Shown here: in pieces, positions 35,018 to 46,825 of the stretch
Position numbering within the stretch: position 1 is the stretch's first letter
How the letters are laid out: each line of letters begins with the position of its first letter
The notes under the pieces: generated by a model
Told to the model about the DNA's origin: nothing
Seen by the model: only the letters and a program-made list of their open reading frames with translations
The model's database searches: none
Program-made: the position numbers and the translations under genes
Source of the DNA: Nectonema munidae
Taxonomy: Eukaryota; Nematomorpha; Nectonematoida; Nectonematidae
DNA: 64,000 nucleotides
NCBI GenBank assembly: GCA_030549495.1
Contig: JAUIRK010000673.1
Span: 1,240,001-1,304,000, forward strand
Direction: 5' to 3'

Positions 35018-36163
35018 GGTCGATAGACAATTCGCCCCATAGACAATTCGCCCCATAGACAATTCGCCCCATAGACAATTCGCCCCATAGACAATTCGCC
35101 CCATAGACAATTCGCCCCATAGACAATTCGCCCCATAGACAATTCGCCCCATAGACAATCTGCCCCATAGACAATCTGCCCCATAGACAATCTGCCCCAT
35201 AGACAATCTGCCCCATAGACAATCTGCCCCATAGACAATTCGCCCCATAGACAATTCGCCCCATAGACAATTCGCCCCATAGACAATTTGCCCCATAGAC
35301 AATCTGCCCCATAGACAATCTGCCCCATAGACAATCTGCCCCATAGACAATCTGCTCCATAGACAATATGCCCCATAGACAATTCGCCCCATAGACAATT
35401 CGCCCCATAGACAATTCGCCCCATAGACAATCTGCCCCATAGACAATCTGCCCCATAGACAATTCACCCCATAGACAATTCGCCCCATAGACAATTCGCC
35501 CCATAGATAATTCGCCTCATAGACAATTCGCCCTATGGACAAATTGTCTCATAGGCTATTTGTTACATCCATCTTTGTTTATTATATGTGTAAAATTATT
35601 AAAAATTTTTATATTCTTGTTTATTTTATTTCTATTAAATTATTTCAAATTAATTATTTTATCTCTTAATTTTTTTTATCACTTTTAAATAATTATAAAT
35701 AAAAATGATTAATTTAAATTTTAAAGTCATCGGTATTTTTACCTCATATACATAATCAAAATTTTGGTGTTTTTATATTTAATTATTTTACTCTCTTTTT
35801 ATATATATATAACTTATCTCAAAAATGATCTCAGAATCCCTTGAATTTTATTTTCTCATAAATGTCCTTTTTGAAGAAAGCAAATGTGTTAGTATGGCTG
35901 CTAAACTTATTTCCCAAAAGAAGCTTACAAAAAGGATGGGAAAAAGATACGTTAAACTGAACGATAGCTTGTTGGAGGTTGTTTCATTAATCTAGTTATA
36001 AAACTTGATGTTAAATTTTGACTAATAAGTCTTAAGGGGTTTATTTTTACGTTTTAGAAAGGCGAATTGTCCATGAGACAAAATGTCTTATGAAAATAAT
36101 GTGGCGAATTGTCCGTAGGACGAACTGTCTTATGAAAATAATGGGGCGAAATGTCCGAGGACC
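35018..36163. mobile_element. Non-autonomous element with expanded minisatellite and 8-bp target duplication
   Basis: The ends are inverted: GGTCGATAGACAATTCGCCC on the left and (reverse complement) GGTCCTCGGACATTTCGCCC on the right, 18 of 23 bases alike through the shared CCAT. Both sides are flanked by GTCGCGAT (35010-35017 and 36164-36171), an 8-bp direct repeat. TCGCGA is palindromic, so it could instead be the true tip of the inverted repeat. The GACAATTCGCCCC subterminal word occurs a few times, diverged, at the right end (36058-36150) but about 32 times at the left. The AT-rich middle (35580-36050) codes for nothing I recognise. The 8-bp duplication would fit hAT- or P-like transposases. 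Confidence 0.7.
35022..35533. repeat. 16-bp minisatellite, about 32 units
   Basis: The unit is CCCCATAGACAATTCG. A second version ends ATCTG in place of ATTCG, with rarer TTTG, ATATG and CACC forms. The two main versions come in blocks: a long TTCG block, five TCTG, four TTCG/TTTG, several TCTG, then TTCG again, which suggests block-wise unequal exchange. The units are extremely uniform compared with the diverged single copies at the right end of the host element, so the expansion is recent. Confidence 0.95.
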
Positions 36164-38154
36164 GTCGCGATAACACAAAAAGATGTCCACGTTTTTTGTA
36201 CCTGGACTTCAAATACACTAGGTACTTCAATTATGAAAAAAAAAACATAATTTTTTTTAAATTAAGCTTGAATTGAATTGGAATTCTTCTTTGACATTTT
36301 ATATTTTATATGTAAAGAGCACATCGCTACAAATTTTACCGACTTGTCAAATAGGATATTTTTTATCAGAAGAATTTCAATATTTTTTATAGTAAAGCTG
36401 AACCTCGTTTTGAAAATCTACGTTACTGCTATGAAAGGTTTTCTGTAGAAGATCTTCTGGCTTACCTAGGCTGCTTGTTATACATGGACCAATCTAAAGA
36501 TCAACGTGCTGATATAAAGTTTTTATTTTCCGATAAAAATGGAGAACCTTTTCTGAAGGCAGCGATAAGCAGGGACATGTTTATTTTTGTCAAAACGATT
36601 ATTAGATTTAATTATAAAAGTAACAGAAATACTTGTGACAAACTATCACCTATAAGGTACTTGCACGATGAATTTTCCAAAAGTTGTCATAAGTATTGGC
36701 GTCCGAAGAACTATGTTACTATAGATGAGCAACTTGTGAAGTTTAGAGGAAGATCGGCAATAAAAGTTTACGATCCCTCTAAACCAGGGAGATATGGCAT
36801 GAAAGTAAATCATAATGTTGATTCTGTTAGCTTTTATGTATTGTCAAGTGAAGTATATCTTTCAGGATTGAGTGATAAAAGCTATTTCAAATCTACAAAT
36901 ATTGTAAAAAGACTTGTAGCAATATCTAATATACCAAAAGGTTGTGGAATTTATGTTGATAGATTTTTTATGGCCCATGAGTTATGTTGTTGGGCGGTAG
37001 ATCGTTAACTCACGGTTTGTGGAACAGTTAGAGCAAACCGTTACATATAATTCGACCTTCATATCTCAAAGATTTAAATTTGGTAGATTGTGAGAGTCAA
37101 TGAAAACAATCTGGTAAAGCATTTAGACCTGTTTACATAATGTCTAGCCAGCATCTTTCGGAAATTAAACTAGTCGGTAGTCAGAGAAAACCCCAAACTA
37201 TTTTTGATTATAACATGTATAAAGGGGGTGTAGTTGCTTTCAACAAGATGGCTAGAGATTATTCGTGCTACAGAACCCCAAGAAGATGTCCAATGGCGAT
37301 TTTTACAAATTTATTAGACATTGCCGAAAACAATAGTTGGGTCATTATGAAATCAAACATGACAGAATGGTATCCAAGTGTCAGAAAAGGTGGACGAAAG
37401 TGTTTCCTTAGAAGTTTGACTGGCTCTACATCTAACTGAAAAGGTCATGCAAATCAGATGCCAAAGTTCATCAACACGTGTTGGCATAAGAAACATTTTA
37501 TCTTTTTATGGTTTCGAAGCATCGAATCAACAAACTACATCACATGGAAGAGGTTATTGTTTCGTTTCAAATTATAAACCAAGAAAAAGAAGTACAGAAC
37601 GTGCATAAAATGTCAAAGGCCTTGTTGTAAAAATCACACAGTACTTATTTGCACAGAGTGTAAAGACTCATAAACTTTCTAATCTTCAAATAATCATTTT
37701 TTTCTTTTATCTTTTTTACACTTTTGTGTAATAGAGTTTTTGAGAGTGAAATAATTGCTACCATAATCAGAAATTGTAAACATAAAGTAAAAAACTTTAT
37801 CGGAAAATGTGGTATTTTAAAAAATATTTAAAAATTGTAATTTTAGATGAAATATTTCTTCCATGGTTTAATTTTTTTGATAACCAAAAAGTAAAAAATA
37901 TTTTAACTAAATTTTTGTTTGCTAGAAAAATTTTACTTTTTTTGTACATGGCGTTAAAAAAAAGCATTGAACCATTTTTCTCCAATTTTCAAACATAAAA
38001 ATGTTATCTATCACTTTATTTAGAATAATTCTACACGCATAATTTCAAATTTACGTGTTAGATTCAATACAGGTTGTCTATCTTTTTTTATGATTAAAAT
38101 GACTTTCAAAATTGCTTTGGGAGTAAAACTCCCATCTCCGTCCTGCGAGGGTAG

Positions 38155-39235
38155 AATATTTCAAGAACAACATATTTTGAGAAAAACCAAAATTTCAAAG
38201 AAGGAAATATTTGAAAAGATATATTTTAAAGTACAAGCATGATGCAATATATAAGTGGATTTGCATGCTTAAATATTTTTAAATCAATTTTTTTTTATTT
38301 TTGGTCAATTTTAAAATATTGTCTTTTTTTAATCTTTTTTTCGTGTCACAAGCTTACAACAAAATAAATTACTAATATATACTAATTAGCTTTTATAGAA
38401 GTAAAAAAAGTAAACCTATTTTGTATTTATTATGAGGTATTCAATTCACTTTTACAGAAATGTTTTTCTTTGAAATGAAAATTTTATAAATTCAAGGATG
38501 ACGGAAGATAGCCTGAAAAAGTCAGACAAAAAATTCCACTAAAAAACATTTAAAAGCATCTTCATTAAATGAAAAAGCGAATTTTGTTGAAGAAAACTAA
38601 AATTTGAAAAAGATTGAAAACTAACCAAGGTATTGTGCGATATTGCAGGGTATTGCGGAAGATCACGAAGAATTGGGAAGCATTACGAAGGATTTTGGGA
38701 AATATTCACACCCACTTTCTTACTTTTTTATGTAAGTTGTGATTTACCTGTCTCTTGTCTAATATCTTTACATTTAATAATTAATTGAAAGCAATTAAGA
38801 CCTTTGTAACAAAATTCTGAGTATTTTGAAAATTATATAATTATTCATTGATAAACGCGTGAATTGAAAATTGTAAAAATAAATTTAAAATAATAATAAT
38901 TAATGATTTACTATTCAAATTGTAATTACAATTAATATGTTATAAATTATCTGGAAATTATTTGCTTCTTCGGATGCTATGATAAAGTTTCATATTTGCT
39001 TCGAGGTTTTTTGCACTGTAAATGTTTTTAGTCCATTGAAGGCTAATCATCTACCCCCAGCATATTTTAATGGAATGTAGAACTCATGATGGCACGTGTA
39101 GTATGCAAGCACACTGCCACAGTTACCACGAGCTTTTATTTGTTTTCTCATTTTTATTGCTTATAAATACGCCTTTTGAGTTTATGCTTTTTAGGTTAGA
39201 ATGTTATTTTATATTGTTTATCAGACTAAATATAA
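38155..39235. other. Intergenic DNA, nothing recognised
   Basis: AT-rich. Bases 38630-38705 show an irregular GGTATTG/GGAAGCATTACGAAGGA wording that may be a worn short tandem repeat. No gene is supported. Confidence 0.4.
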
Positions 39236-39239
39236 TAAT

Positions 39240-39790
39240 TCTTAAATATAATGGGAAGATTTCTCATGTTTACTAAAAGCCTCTCTTGCAAATTGTGTAA
39301 CCATTTTTGGTATATGTTGCCTCATCTTTTGGTTTATCGTTTATGGAAAAATTTATTCACGTAAAACAAAATGCAGCTTTTTTGATGTGGCAGTATTCGA
39401 GGCATAAACCACTCTTCTTTAAAATCACGATTTATTTCACCAAACTTTTTCGGGGTAAACTCAATAACCTTAGGTTGTGATGACTGTGAAATCTTGCTTT
39501 ACTACATACTTTCAACTTCTTTATTTCTTCTACAGACAAAAAATAAAATTGAAACATTACAAACACTTGACATAGTTAAAAATTAAATTTTATTTTTCAT
39601 GCTCGAATATGACTTTGAGGCATTACCGTATTTGAGATTCTCCAATACTTTCAGAATTCATTGCGTTAGATGAAGTGGCAAAGTCTGTAATCTTTTCATT
39701 TGTTTCAAACGCTTTACCTTTAAAACGTCATTAATTTTTTTCTGTCCTTTCATACTTGAAACAACTGTAAAGTTTTTCTATGGGTATTGG
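39240..39790 (-). mobile_element. hAT (ZMYM/TTF zinc-finger type) N-terminal fragment
   Basis: On the minus strand the sequence reads MKGQKKINDVLKVKRLKQMK (about 39700-39760), then SQPKVIEFTPKKFGEINRDF and KEEWFMPRILPHQKSCILFY (about 39370-39480), then DEATYTKNGYTICKRGF near 39285. This order is the N-terminus and TTF-type zinc-finger region of ZMYM1/ZMYM6-like hAT transposases. Frame changes separate the blocks. The catalytic part is missing, so this is a 5' fragment, distinct from the hAT at 43.4-47.4 kb. Confidence 0.6.
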
Positions 39791-41289
39791 GCTGGCATTT
39801 CAAGTCGTAGTTATTTTTAACTCTTAGAAATTTCAAATTTATATTCGGAAAAATTTTTTCAAAACAAATGCTTTAATTATTGATAAAAAATTATAGACTT
39901 CAAACACTTAGAAAGCATAATGTTGAAAATAATCTCAAAATAAACTTACTTTGTTAAATAAGAAATTAGCTGTTTGTTGAGTTAATAAAGGGAAATCTTT
40001 TAGGAGCCAACGTTCCACATGTGCAACAAGGAATTAAAACTTATTAAATTATATGAAGTATTTTTTTGTAAATTATTTGTAGAGTTTAATAATTGAATAT
40101 TTAACTTAATTTTTTTTGTAAAAAACTCCATTTAAATTTTGAAAAAATATAGGTACTTTTTTGTTTTGATATGTCTTTATTTTTCACTTTTGAAGCCAAA
40201 AATTTTTTTCATCTAAAAAATTATTCAATAATCTTTTTTGAATCCAAACGAATTAATTTTTTATAGAAGACAATCTATATAAAATTTTTTGGTACATATT
40301 TAAAATTGTAAAGCTATATTGAAAATTATTTTAAATTTTTTTATGTTCCACTGGTGGAACATTGGCGTTTTGACTGTAGTTTATATTATATGTACACTTT
40401 ATGAAGTTCAATTTAATTTATAAGTAAAAATGATAAATTTAGATTTTCTGTCATGAAAAGTGTGCCTTTTTTTAGAAAGTTTTTGATAAATTGCCACTCC
40501 TATCATATCTTAACAACTGTGCTATAAATTTTTTTCTTTCTCACACAGTTTTGTTCTACGATTTTCAATCTCACAATATTATTTTTCCTTTGCTATTTTT
40601 GATTAATTTTTCCCTACACTATGTCTCAAAAATAACTTTTTGTTTTCCTAAAAGATGCTTTGCAGTTTGCTAGTCAAAGTGATAATAATGCCTATGTTGT
40701 CCCCTAAAGATGGACATATTACAGATGAAGAAGATGTAAAGAAAATTTGTTTGAATCAGAAGTTCCAAAAGAAACTTCATGTGATGTAAAATATTTTTTT
40801 GACGATGAAAAAGTAAAAAATGTTAAAAGTGGGAGATTGAAATGTAATGAAAATTTTATAATCTCTTTTCTTGATAATACATGAATACTCATGCAGAATT
40901 GTTATCTTTAGAACCACTTGATATTTTTAAAAATTTTTTACTGAGGAATATGTTCAAAAAAGATTTGACTATTCAGTATGCTCATGAAGAAAATGAAATA
41001 AGTTTTCTAACTGATAAAGAAGAGATGTATTCTTTTTTTTGCCATAATTATTTTTAGTGGATACTTTTGACTGCCTATTATATTGGTCTACATCAATGGA
41101 TATTTGTTCAAATACTGTTTCAAATGTGATGAGTAGACAAAAATTTAAAGAGTTGAAAAAGTTGCGAGAAGAAAGTCTTGGTATAAGTGTGGTTTAAAAT
41201 CTGACCACTATTCTAATCAACCCACAAAATCACGTAATCTACTTCGATCATTTTTTCACTTAAGATTTATTATTATTATTAAAAAAAAA

Positions 41290-42065
41290 GTTAACTAGCA
41301 TATATTGATATAACATAACATAATTTATTAAGCGAAAAAAAAGCCTGTAGTGATAGCATCGATTAAAAAAAATGAACTACATAAAAATGTAATAGAACTA
41401 TTCAAATATGAAAAAATTGTCTTTCCAATGAAAATCAAGACGATTTTTAAAAACGTTGAGTGACGGTGAATTCACGATGTCCTTGGGTAATTTGTTCCAT
41501 ACATTTACGATTCGGTTTGAAAATGAAGATCTGAAAAATCGCTTTGCGCATCTTGTTTTATTGAGTTGCTTTTCATGGATTCTTGAGCTTTTTAAAGAAA
41601 ATCCATGTAGAACTGTAGACTTTATATTCATATTTCCGTTGATTATATTGTAGGTTGTGATCATGTCATTGCGCGTGTACCTGTAAGTAAGAGATGGTAA
41701 AGATAATTTATGCAACCTTTCTTTATATTCTAAATTTTCAAAACCTTTAATTCTTTTAGTTATAGATCTTTGCACTTTTTATAAGCTCTTTAGATCTTTA
41801 ACACGCGTTGGATGTGCTATCACGTTGCCGTATTCGAGGTGTGGGCGTATTGGGGCTTTATACAGTGGTGACGCTATTCTAGCGTCGAATACAGAGAAGT
41901 GTCTTAAAATTTGAAAAAAGATTGAGTATGCTTTTGAAATAGCTTTCGAAAAATGAGATAGAAAGTTGGGATCCTTGTCGATAATAACACCAAGATCATT
42001 AATAAGATCCACGCGCTTTATATCGTAGCCAGTTGGAATTAAATGAAAAGTAGATATATTCATAT
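41290..42065 (-). mobile_element. Jockey/CR1-group LINE tail inside piggyBac 3
   Basis: The minus strand reads VDLINDLGVIIDKDPNFLSH and ARIASPLYKAPIRPHLEYGN (42063-41779). A frame change follows, then MQRSITKRIKGFENLEYKER, LSLPSLTYRYTRNDMITTYN and FSNRIVNVWNKLPKDIVNSP, ending at 41398. These are the standard C-terminal blocks of the RT protein. The 3' UTR runs to about 41290 and includes a short (AAT)n-like tail. It is 5'-truncated. It is related to, but clearly different from, the LINE at 10.5 and 28.6 kb. Confidence 0.85.
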
Positions 42066-42130
42066 TTTAGCACATTGATATATATAAATGCAAATATAAG
42101 AAAAATAAATAAATTAATTAATAAAAAAAA

Positions 42131-42316
42131 TTAGACAGGTATGAAAAACTTTTTACATTTGCGCTTAAAGTTTTGGAATTTTTCAAACGGTATTGAGTTC
42201 CATGTTTTTATAGATTTTTTCAAGAAGAACTTGTTAAATGTTGGATATTTATGACTAATAATACGCAAGTTGTTTTTACCATGTGTATTATAAGCTTTGT
42301 TTTGTTTATTTTGCAA
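42131..42316 (-). mobile_element. Second LINE RT C-terminal fragment
   Basis: The minus strand reads KNNLRIISHKYPTFNKFFLK then KSIKTWNSIPFEKFQNFKRK, the last conserved block (W-N-x-[IL]-P) of Jockey-type RT proteins. It lies just upstream of the other LINE tail in the same orientation but belongs to a different family. It is either a separate insertion or the target of the downstream one. Confidence 0.6.
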
Positions 42317-43403
42317 GAGGGAAGGTTTTGTAAGATACTTGTGAGAAAACTCTCAAATATTTAACCAATTTGAAGACACGTGCTATTGGAATCATGCGGG
42401 ATAATCGTACTCAAAAATGCCCATTGAAATCAGTAAAAGACATGAAAAAATGTGAAAAAGGAAGTTTTGATTTTAAGTGCAATGGTGAAATTCTGATATG
42501 CCGATGGAAGGATGACTCAGTAGTGGCTATCGCTTCAAATGTCGAAAAAGTCTATCTTTTATTGAAAACCCAAAAAGGGATTGCTAAAAATAAAAAGAAA
42601 AAAGAAATATTTAACGCAACCTTGTTAAAAGCTATAACAAATACATAGGAGGTGTTGATTCATACAGACCGGTTTTACGTAACAAATATGGTAGTGGAAT
42701 TATTTGTTAATGCATTGGATTCAGCACGTGTTGCAATTTGGAGGTTACAAGGCTGCGCAAATGGGAATAATAAACTAACTCATGTTGACATTAGACGCGA
42801 AATTGTAACAAATTTACTATTTTCGAGAGAGAAAAGATACAAAAAGGGCGGTCCAAGAAAAGCAGTTCCAAATCAATTTAGAAAAACAGGCGGACATTAT
42901 TTAGCAAGTTCCACAAAAAAAGGCAGATGCGTTTTTTGCCAGAAAAACACAAAAAAAGAATGTAACAAATGCAAGAAACTTTCACGTGAAAAATGCACGG
43001 AACTTTTTCACTTAAATTTTGAATAAAAAAAATGTTAACTTTTTTTCACGCAAAACGCAAACGCTCCATTTGTGGAACATTAGAAAATAGCAAGAAGCTA
43101 AATATTTTTTGTCTTATTTTGCATTTACATTTGTATTACCCATTATCAAAAGTAAATGAAACCATTTTACTTTGAAAATTTTTTTTTTAATACAGTGGCT
43201 TTTAAAAGGTATATAAGAAAGAGGATTTTTTAAATTTAAAATGGCGCGTATTTTTATACTTTTTAAAAAAATTTTTAAATCTAGATTAAAAAATTCCTAA
43301 AATACACATTAAAAAGAAATAAAAATATAAAAAACTAAAAAAACATATTAATTAAAAAAAATATAAAAAAGTATATAAGTTCTCAAAAAAGGAAGTCGGG
43401 AAG

Positions 43404-43414
43404 GGGGGGGGGGA
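43404..43414 (+). repeat. G-run
   Basis: A run of about eleven G in GAAGGG...GGAGC, immediately outside the left end of the hAT that follows. It is a possible site of length error. Confidence 0.8.
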
Positions 43415-44777
43415 GCAAACTAGATATAGGAGGTGGGGCTAACGGTTTTTAAAATCATATAGGCCAAAAACAAGCTACAGCCCCAGGCCCCGCGTTCCCC
43501 TAATGCCCCTGCCTCCATCGAAAATGATTAATTGAAAGAAAAGGACTTTTAATTTCTTAGATTCACTCTCTATATTTCATTTGAATCCTTATTAATTTCG
43601 ATGTCAAACTCTTTATATCTAACATTAACAGGATCTAATAATAATTAATTCCCAAATAAATTATATTATAGGTAAGGATTGCGGACTTTGAATTTCGACG
43701 ATGGCAATAGTTCAGCTTTGAGAGCGTCTCCAATGTCTCATTTTCTGTTACGCTTAATTTTGCGTTTGTTTGTATTCACACTCGTAGAGCGTTTACTTTT
43801 GTCCTCAAGCTCTTCAAATTTTGTTCATAAAGATTTGATAAAGTCACAAATGAATCTAACATTTGAAGCGCCATATGTGAGGACTCTAGAGCTTTACTTA
43901 TGATGTGAAATCGTTTCAATATTCATGACTACACTTGTAGTAGCAATCCTGTTTCCAGGTAGGTCATTTTAGAAGACAGCCCTTCTGCCTTCAAACGTGC
44001 TTTTGGCTTTTCGGTTACATCTTCAGGCATACTCACTAGAAGAGCCTTGATAACGAAGTATCCTTTTTAATTGCATGCAATTCATCGTAATGGGCCGACC
44101 ATCGTGTATCTGCGAGTTGTTTTAATGTTGGTATATCTAGCGGCTTCAAATTTGTCATGGGAAGATTCCATCGATGCGTTGAAGCTGAGAAGACATACAA
44201 TTTCTGACAAAATCAAAAAAAGAAACGGCCTCAGTACAACATGTAACTGCACTTTGATCCACGAGGTTCAGCGAATGCGCAGAGCATGGTAGACTATTAT
44301 TAATTAGTGTAAGTTGATTAGAATGTGACAAATCAGGTGACGAATCAACACTCTCAGAATAATACTTTGCGTTCCTCATTTCTGTAATAATTAATTCTTG
44401 TACTTCATTGCCCATTAGGGTAATAAATTCTCGCATATCGTGGATGACAGGGATGACGTGTGAGCAGTTCCTTTGTTAGCACGCTGCTTGATATGTTCCG
44501 AAAGGAATGGATCGTATTCAGCTATCAACTCTAAACATCCAAGGTAGTTTCCGGTATGCACGAAACCAAATATCTCGTCACTTCCACGAAAGGGTTGACT
44601 TCAAGAACATCTTGATCACTCTAACAACTCTTTGTAGAACTTAGCGCCAATACTGAGTTTCAGATTCGTACTGATCTGTTAAGCTTTTGTGAATGCGTTA
44701 TGAAGCTTCATTTGTTGCCACCGTCTCTTGAAAGATTCTCCTTGACAAACCTTCTCTGTAGCTGTGGAGTGGTTCCA

Positions 44778-46825
44778 GGCGAATGTCGCACAGGACTAAT
44801 CGTAGCACGCTTGCTACAATCAATGGGCTCTCTCTAACACTTTGATCCTGCCGCCTTTTTTAATCGTAGCACGCTACAATCAATGGGCCCTCTCTAACAC
44901 TTTGATCCTGCCATCTTTTCTTCATTTTGCAAGCACGCATGTTGGAACAAGGACATTTTTCCTCATCATCACGCTTTCTATGCAAGCAAGTGCAGCTGCA
45001 AGCACATATGATGTCATATTTACTAAATGAGGGATGAACAGATAATTCTGATTGCATGGCACTAATCGTAGCTCCTAATTTATTCAATATATATAAAAAA
45101 AAAACGATATGTTTCCCTTTAGGACAATATAACTTTTAGGTTAGGATTTGTTTTTTCGGTCTAAAATAATATATTTTGTTTCTATCAAGTTTATAAATGT
45201 GTAGTTATGTTTTTTATATATCAAACTAATCATATATTACCACAAAACACATGCTATATGTTAGTCATTAATGGGTATTAAAAATTCAACTAATTAAAAT
45301 TATATATCAAAAACATCTAAAATAGTTCATAAAAAAATTGCATAAAATACTATTGATAGAATGTAGATTAGGTTAAAGTTATTTCTTAAATATGGTTTAA
45401 ATTTAACATAGGTAAGCTCATATTCAATAAAGATGGTCAAAATGCCATTTCAAAAAAGGTGGAGCATAAGCATGAAAGAAGAAATGAAAATATTGTGCTT
45501 TTCAACAAAAGTATCAGAGAAGAAGTAATAAATACCCATAAAAAATATAACTATGCTAAAAACTGACTAAGAGAACATATTGAAATTATTTTGTATATGT
45601 TTTGTAATGATGTAAAATGGGCAAAAATTATGACATGATTAAACCTACCCTCAGATCATAATACACACCACCAATGATCCTATGTTTAACGAAGCGAGAA
45701 ACGACCACAGGACCAGCTAGTAAAAATATATTCTTTTTAATGTGAAAGATGATGACTTTTATTCATTTTAGATCTGAGTATACCTAGTTAATATAGCTAT
45801 GTTGTAAAAAAAAGTGTTTAATATAGTAAAACATAAATATTTATCTGGAATCCATTCTTGAACTTAATAATGATACCTAAAAATCTTTTTTAATTTGAAA
45901 CAATCATAAAATTAGTCTTTTATATTGACTTAGTTATTCAATTTTACTTAGTTTTTTATATTGATAAAAGTTATCATGTACGTCTTGAATTTTTTCATGT
46001 TATGAAAGTCATTAATAAAACAAGAAAACAGGATTTTTTCAAATATTAACCCTTGAGGGACTAGCTCATTGGAAATAACTGGCTTTGAGGCGGTAATATT
46101 ATAAATAACTTCAAAGAATTATAAAGGAACTGCCTTGTTTAAAAAAGTATTGAAAGTATATAAAAAGACTTTACATTTTAAAACTTCATGAAAATAATTA
46201 TTAATTTATTTGTCTAATGGTTTTTGTTATATTTTTTATATCAACCAAAATAAACAAGTGGCTCGTTTGAAAAAAAAATAGTTAAATTATAATCTAAAAA
46301 TAGTTTAAAAAATAATAAAACAATATTCAAAAGCTTATCCAAAATGCAAAGTTAAATTGAAAATTCACATCTAATTATTATATGACTAATAAAAAACTAT
46401 CAAACAATTATAGATTTATCTAAATTTTCAATTAATTTAACATCATCGAAAAATAAAAAAATTAAATATGAGAGGTTTGGAAAAATAAATCTGAGAGGTT
46501 TAATTGATATAATTTTATGGCATTGAGCGCGAAAAATGTGTTGGGTTGTGCAACGAGTTAAAGTTCATCGCTCACTTAGTAAATATGACATCATATGTGC
46601 TTGCAACTGCACTTGCTTGCCTAGAAAACGGTGATGATGAGGAAAAATGTCCTTGTTCAACATGCGTGCTTGCAAAATGAAGAAAAGGCTGCAGGATCAA
46701 AGTGTTAGAGAGGGCCCATTGATTGTAGCGTGCTACGATTAAAAAAGGCGGCAGGATCAAAGTGTTAGAGAGGGCCCATTGATTGTAGCAAGCGTGCTAC
46801 GATTAGTCCTGTGCGACGATTCGCC
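44778..46825. mobile_element. 2-kb element with about 260-bp terminal inverted repeats
   Basis: The arms 44778-45039 and 46563-46825 are inverted copies, about 90% alike by eye. Each starts GGCGAAT(C)GTCGCACAGG and contains a tandem duplication of about 55 bp (CTACAATCAATGGGC...CACTTTGATCCTGCC twice). Because the arms match, the same 62-residue frame appears at 44842-45030 and reversed at 46572-46760; I regard it as chance. The 1.5-kb interior has no transposase but carries LINE remains near 46 kb. No target duplication is clear. It sits inside the hAT transposase, between its N-terminal and middle parts. Confidence 0.8.
45770..46330 (-). mobile_element. LINE RT remnant in the interior of the long-TIR element
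   Basis: The minus strand near 45980-46120 reads VIYNITASKPVISNELVPQG then FEKILFSCFINDFHNMKKF, the RT motif B region (x-PQG ... INDx). A weaker downstream piece resembles the LGIII block. No YADD box is readable. It is old and fragmentary. Confidence 0.55.

Larger units (their letters stand above)
33175..38151 (+). mobile_element. piggyBac transposon 2, composite with nested insertions
   Basis: The outer ends are inverted: the left begins CCCTCGCAAGACGGATAA and the right (reverse complement) CCCTCGCAGGACGGAGAT, and both continue GGAGTTTTACTC. The left end holds three 26-bp tandem subterminal units (33175-33245). Flanks are AAAA and TAGA instead of TTAA, so the target site is worn. The transposase starts near 33837, with an acidic N-terminus then APNGTLYFWEPKENRGRALS, which is cut near 34190. 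It resumes near 36385 with AEPRFENLRYCYERFSVEDL, the catalytic YVTIDEQLVKFRGR (about 36712), KPGRYGMKV, GIYVDRFF, and YNMYKGGVVAFNKMARDYSC (about 37206). It ends in the Cys/His domain KCQRPCCKNHTVLICTECKD near 37600-37672. Frame changes and stops make it inactive. About 2 kb of other elements (34.2-36.2 kb) sit between the halves. Confidence 0.8.
40343..43080 (+). mobile_element. piggyBac transposon 3, split by LINE insertions
   Basis: Inverted tips ATGTTCCACTGGTGGAACAT (left) and (reverse complement) ATGTTCCACAAATGGAGCGT (right), both leading to GCGTTTTG, bound the element. They sit in worn TTAT/ATTA contexts where TTAA is expected. The N-terminal transposase part lies at about 40690-41190: PMLSPKDGHITDEEDV, EPLDIFKNFF and SNTVSNVMSRQKFKELKKL. 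The C-terminal half resumes at 42370 with GIMRDNRTQKCPLKSVKDMK, ILICRWKDDSVVAIASN and VELFVNALDSARVAIWRLQG, and ends in the Cys-rich domain CVFCQKNTKKECNKCKK (to 43026). The catalytic middle has been replaced by LINE sequence. Confidence 0.8.

Noticed and set aside
35022-35533. Possible CRISPR array
   Set aside because: Units of 16 bp abut with no spacers, and the context is eukaryotic. It is a minisatellite.
34931-35542. Long minus-strand open frames of 142-203 codons in all three frames over the minisatellite
   Set aside because: The 16-bp unit is not a multiple of three, so each frame cycles through the same 16-residue pattern. All three are open by chance of the unit sequence. They are repeat artefacts, not genes.
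44842-46760. A 62-residue frame found twice, in opposite orientation
   Set aside because: The two are the same piece of the inverted arms of one element. Duplication of the arm explains both, and the frame has no family features.
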